The position numbers were made by a program, and so were the translations under genes. A DNA stretch of 8,928 nt, from contig JBCCFC010000523.1 of the NCBI GenBank assembly GCA_039029935.1, positions 1-8,928 of the forward strand, written 5' to 3'. Position 1 is the stretch's first letter; each line of letters begins with the position of its first letter. Below the pieces are notes generated by a model. The model was not told the origin of the DNA and ran no database searches. It was given only the letters and a program-made list of their open reading frames with translations. The DNA comes from G039029935 sp039029935. GTDB taxonomy: Bacteria > Chloroflexota > Anaerolineae > Caldilineales > Caldilineaceae. Below, one piece after another: positions 6,609 to 8,928 of this stretch.

Positions 6609-6667
6609 ACATGACTGGCAAATTGTTGTGAGCGACCAGTGTATTTACCCAGATTTGCCAGTTATGT
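6609..6667. repeat. 15-bp near-perfect inverted repeat, possible operator
   Basis: The arm at 6609-6623 (core ACTGGCAAAT) and the arm at 6653-6667 (core ATTTGCCAGT) are reverse complements with 14 of 15 matches, separated by 29 bases. They lie in the 222-base gap between tctA and the hydrolase and bracket the candidate -10 region. Two sites for a dimeric repressor, or an RNA hairpin, are both plausible. Confidence 0.6.
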
Positions 6668-6670
6668 AAA
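6642..6670 (-). promoter_or_regulatory. Candidate promoter of the hydrolase-VOC-plsC unit
   Basis: On the minus strand TTTACA (complement of 6665-6670, 5 of 6 matches to the -35 consensus) is followed after exactly 17 bases by TAAATA (complement of 6642-6647, 3 of 6). One arm of the 15-bp inverted repeat overlaps the -35 and spacer, and the other lies just downstream of the expected start site. That is an arrangement typical of repression. The weak -10 keeps confidence low. Confidence 0.33.
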
Positions 6671-6679
6671 CGCATAACT
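6660..6679. repeat. Short stem-loop overlapping the operator-like repeat
   Basis: AGTTATG (6660-6666) pairs with CATAACT (6673-6679) across a 6-base loop. The left arm is shared with the 15-bp inverted repeat, so the two structures are mutually exclusive in RNA. No T-run follows, so it does not look like a terminator for tctA. Confidence 0.4.
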
Positions 6680-6718
6680 TATTTAATCGTGGTTTTTGGC
6701 TATCTGACTGCCTAAATT

Positions 6719-8209
6719 TTATGTTAATTCTTGACGCGCTTGATCTTGTTTACGTTGTTGTACAATAAATACAACGACAGCAACGATCATAATCACCAAC
6801 AGCGATGCTGAAATGGGGCGTGTAAGGAAAATGCTGATATCACCGTTCGCACCGCCTAATGCCTGCCGGAACCTCGCCTCAAAAATTGGCCCAAGGACCA
6901 ATCCCAACACAATCGGCACAGACGGGATATCCAGCCTGTTCATGATGTAGCCCAAGAAGGCGAAGAAGAGAGCCAGTAGCGGGTCGGTCAGCTTATAGCC
7001 GCTCGTGTATGTGCCAATGAGACTGAGCGTGAGAACGATGACGCCCATAAAGCGTGGATCAACGACAGTGATTTTGACCAGCCAACGTGTGGTCAACAGC
7101 AGGAAGCCAAGGATCACAAAGTTGGTGATTAGCAGGCTTAGGAATAGCCCCATGATAAAATCAGGGCGACTTGCAAATAACTCTGGTCCGGGCACCACGT
7201 TATGGACATAGAAGACCGACAACATCATGGCTGTCAGTGCTTCACCTGGAATGCCTAATGCCAACAGTGGGATCAACGCCGCTGCTGGAACTGAGTTGTT
7301 GGCAGCTTCAGATGCGATGATGCCTTCTGGTGCGCCGTCACCAAACTTCTCTGGATTTTTGGAGATGCGCTGCGCTAGTGAGTAACTGAAAAACTGTGCC
7401 ATGAATTCACCGACGCCGGGAAGTATGCCCATAAAGACACCAAATCCGGCGGACGAGAAGAGTGTACGTGGGTAACTAAATGCCTCGCGCACACCTTGAA
7501 ACACCCCGCCAACTAATTTTGGCATCACTGTTTTATCATGTTTATCTATCAGCAGTGTCAGTCCCTGCGACATGGCAAATAGCCCCAAGACCATTGGGAT
7601 CAGCGGAATGCCACTGAGCAACCAAGGTTGATCAAAGGTGAAGCGCTGTGTGGTGAAGGCGCGCTCCATGCCGATGGTGGCAAAAAATAGTCCTAGCCCT
7701 AGCGTCATGGCAGCGGGGATGGCTTTGTCACGGTGCGCCACAACAACCACTACCATCGCAAAAAGTGTTGCCATCGCAAACTCTGCCGAGCCAAATCGTT
7801 TGGCAAAGTTTGCCAAGGGGAGTGCCAGAATCATCAACACAATGACACTAAAGACACCGCCGACAAATGACGATGTGTAGGCTAATGTCAAGGCTCTGCG
7901 CCCTTCACCTCGCCGTGTGAGTGGATATCCGTCATAGGTAGTCAGCACATTGACGACTGTGCCTGGCGTGTTAATCAAAATTGACGGGATCGCACCGCCA
8001 TACATCGAGGCTGCGTAAATACCCAGTAACAGCGTCAGCCCGGTCAACGGCTCCAGTGAGAAGGTGACGGGCAGCAAAATGGCGATGGCAACGGCTGGGC
8101 CTACACCAGGGATTGCCCCGATGATGACGCCAACGATGGCTCCCGTGAAAAGCGCGGCCAGCACCTGAAATTGCAGCAGTTGCTCTAAGCCTGCAAGTAC
8201 ATATTCCAT
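6719..8209 (-). CDS. tctA: Tripartite tricarboxylate transporter, large membrane subunit TctA
   Basis: This 496-residue, very hydrophobic protein has the family length and about eleven or twelve membrane segments. TctA forms the transport channel of TTT systems, which use a periplasmic binding protein (TctC) and ion gradients to import citrate, other di- or tricarboxylates, or aromatic acids. Family blocks are clear: GAIPGVGPAVAIAILLPV (31-48), GIYAASMYGGAIPSILINTP (63-82), the second-half counterpart GILPGVGEFMAQ (261-272), GAPEGIIASEAANNS (292-306) and ALGIPGEALTAMML (317-330). The two GxxPGVG motifs mark the internal duplication. The C-terminus is basic and cytoplasm-like (QQRKQDQARQE). 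The start has AAGGGA 8 bases upstream. It follows tctB with an unusual 119-base gap filled by palindromic repeats. The substrate is not predictable from the sequence. Confidence 0.96.
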   Translation of the reverse strand: MEYVLAGLEQLLQFQVLAALFTGAIVGVIIGAIPGVGPAVAIAILLPVTFSLEPLTGLTLLLGIYAASMYGGAIPSILINTPGTVVNVLTTYDGYPLTRRGEGRRALTLAYTSSFVGGVFSVIVLMILALPLANFAKRFGSAEFAMATLFAMVVVVVAHRDKAIPAAMTLGLGLFFATIGMERAFTTQRFTFDQPWLLSGIPLIPMVLGLFAMSQGLTLLIDKHDKTVMPKLVGGVFQGVREAFSYPRTLFSSAGFGVFMGILPGVGEFMAQFFSYSLAQRISKNPEKFGDGAPEGIIASEAANNSVPAAALIPLLALGIPGEALTAMMLSVFYVHNVVPGPELFASRPDFIMGLFLSLLITNFVILGFLLLTTRWLVKITVVDPRFMGVIVLTLSLIGTYTSGYKLTDPLLALFFAFLGYIMNRLDIPSVPIVLGLVLGPIFEARFRQALGGANGDISIFLTRPISASLLVIMIVAVVVFIVQQRKQDQARQELT

Positions 8210-8227
8210 CTATGATTTCCCTTCTGA

Positions 8228-8330
8228 AACCCCTCCCTAACCCTCCCCTGTTAAGGGAGGGAACAGTTTCTCTCCTTGCTAGGTGAAGATACAGTTCCTC
8301 CCCCAATCTGGGGGAGGTTAGGAGGGGGTT
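8228..8330. repeat. Compound palindromic repeat element between tctB and tctA
   Basis: Two 37-base copies of one C/G-rich sequence lie in opposite orientation, at 8228-8264 and 8294-8330. They match at 27 of 37 positions when one is reversed, with a 29-base spacer. Each copy also folds alone. CCCTCCC (8241-8247) pairs with GGGAGGG (8255-8261), and CCTCCCCC (8297-8304) pairs with GGGGGAGG (8310-8317). The right end runs into the tctB stop codon (8329-8331). It resembles dispersed REP- or MITE-like intergenic elements. In mRNA it would form strong hairpins that could lower tctA expression relative to tctB or stabilise the upstream transcript. Confidence 0.75.
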
Positions 8331-8874
8331 AAAAATTTCTCATCAAGAATATACGGATATCTTTGGGAAAGAGATCATAGAGTTGGGCGGGCGGAATCCA
8401 CACTTCCAGCGACCAGCGGAACATTGCCACCAGCGCAAAGGCAAAGAGTACTGAGGCCAGCATCCAGCGCGGGCTACGCAAGCCGACGCGGAGGGAGAGG
8501 ATGATGATAAAAATAAGGCTGGATAGAAAATAACCAACAATGCCCAATAGCCAGATATACAGAATATAATAGATAAAAAATTCGAGTGGTCGAATCCACT
8601 GGATAAGTTCAGCGCGCACATCGTTCTGGCTTGGCTGTAACGCTTTGTTGGCGCGTAGCTTTTGCACATATCGGAAAAAAAGATAGGTTGCAGGCAAGGC
8701 GACCAACCAGAGGCTGATTGCAGGCATCAAAACGGGCTGTGTCCACCACCCTTGCCCTGGCGGTCCCTGCTCGGTCTGAATGGGGAGCATCAATAAAAAG
8801 GCAACCCCCACGATAAACATAAAGGTGTAAAAGATGCCCGTTCCCGGTTTGGGTTTGAATGATTCGTGATTCAT
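8329..8874 (-). CDS. tctB: Tripartite tricarboxylate transporter, small membrane subunit TctB
   Basis: This 181-residue protein has four predicted membrane segments (about 13-31, 47-67, 99-127, 137-155), the usual TctB topology and length. The closing stretch from GLRSPRW (about 131) to the loop ending LEVWIPPAQLYDLFP (156-170) fits the family pattern of a last helix followed by a proline-containing L-x-V-x-x-P block. TctB is poorly conserved, so the call leans on its position directly before tctA. The ATG at 8874 is the only start available in this frame before an upstream stop (about 8917-8919), yet no clear ribosome binding site precedes it. The stop codon overlaps the palindromic repeat, and the last residues (MRNF) may derive from its insertion edge. 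The partner tctC would normally lie immediately upstream, outside the window. Confidence 0.85.
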   Translation of the reverse strand: MNHESFKPKPGTGIFYTFMFIVGVAFLLMLPIQTEQGPPGQGWWTQPVLMPAISLWLVALPATYLFFRYVQKLRANKALQPSQNDVRAELIQWIRPLEFFIYYILYIWLLGIVGYFLSSLIFIIILSLRVGLRSPRWMLASVLFAFALVAMFRWSLEVWIPPAQLYDLFPKDIRIFLMRNF

Positions 8875-8890
8875 GATGGTCGTTCTTGGT

Positions 8891-8928
8891 AGGTCAGTAG
8901 GTCGGTAGGTCGGTGGTCAGTATGTCGG
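8891..8928. repeat. Octamer tandem repeat upstream of tctB, running off the window
   Basis: Three exact-register 8-bp units, AGGTCAGT then AGGTCGGT twice, are followed by two shorter variants up to the window edge. The tract begins 17 bases before the tctB start on the minus strand and probably continues outside. It has the same period as the tract ahead of the hydrolase, but a different base sequence. Confidence 0.65.

Noticed and set aside
1..8928. tRNA, rRNA, transposase, phage or toxin-antitoxin genes
   Set aside because: No reading frame or base pattern in the window supports any of these.

Overview
The window is a bacterial gene block of roughly balanced base composition. Almost all of it is coded on the minus strand, with one divergent plus-strand gene. 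The gene types are a phytanoyl-CoA-dioxygenase-family oxygenase, an extradiol-type VOC protein, an HSL-type esterase, a tripartite tricarboxylate transporter and a secreted amidase with a PPC domain. The intergenic DNA carries C/G-rich palindromic repeats and short octamer tandem repeats. Together these suggest a free-living environmental heterotroph with a repeat-rich genome, possibly Chloroflexota or a similar lineage. That assignment is an impression, not a demonstration; no rRNA or marker gene is present.

Layout from left to right. Positions 1-88 may hold the start of a further minus-strand gene that runs off the window (weak). At 182-1093 (-) is a PhyH-family Fe(II)/2-oxoglutarate dioxygenase. 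At 1209-2591 (-) is an exported zinc amidase of the Amidase_3 type with a PPC-like domain; its start is moved to an internal ATG with a strong ribosome binding site. At 2780-3772 (+) is a membrane-anchored short-chain dehydrogenase that resembles animal retinol/17-beta-hydroxysteroid dehydrogenases. It converges with, and overlaps by 4 bases, a PlsC-type acyltransferase at 3769-4545 (-). Upstream of plsC on the same strand, with gaps of 14 and 41 bases, are a two-domain VOC protein with an intact extradiol-dioxygenase metal triad (4560-5486) and an alpha/beta hydrolase of the hormone-sensitive-lipase family (5528-6496). These three genes look like one transcription unit. It is fed from a 222-base gap that holds inverted repeats and a candidate promoter. 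To the right are tctA (6719-8209) and tctB (8329-8874), two membrane subunits of a tripartite tricarboxylate transporter. The binding-protein gene (tctC) would be expected just beyond the right edge.

How the genes may fit together is inference. The transporter could import an organic acid, the VOC dioxygenase could open an aromatic ring, and the esterase could release or trim ester-linked substrates. The dehydrogenase, acyltransferase and PhyH protein point to lipid or isoprenoid alcohol/acid chemistry. No known named pathway is complete here, and I do not see a clearly new defence or mobile system. The most distinctive non-coding structures are a two-copy inverted palindromic repeat between tctB and tctA that supplies the tctB stop codon, two 8-bp-period tandem repeat tracts ahead of genes, and a 15-bp inverted repeat that brackets a possible promoter of the hydrolase operon.
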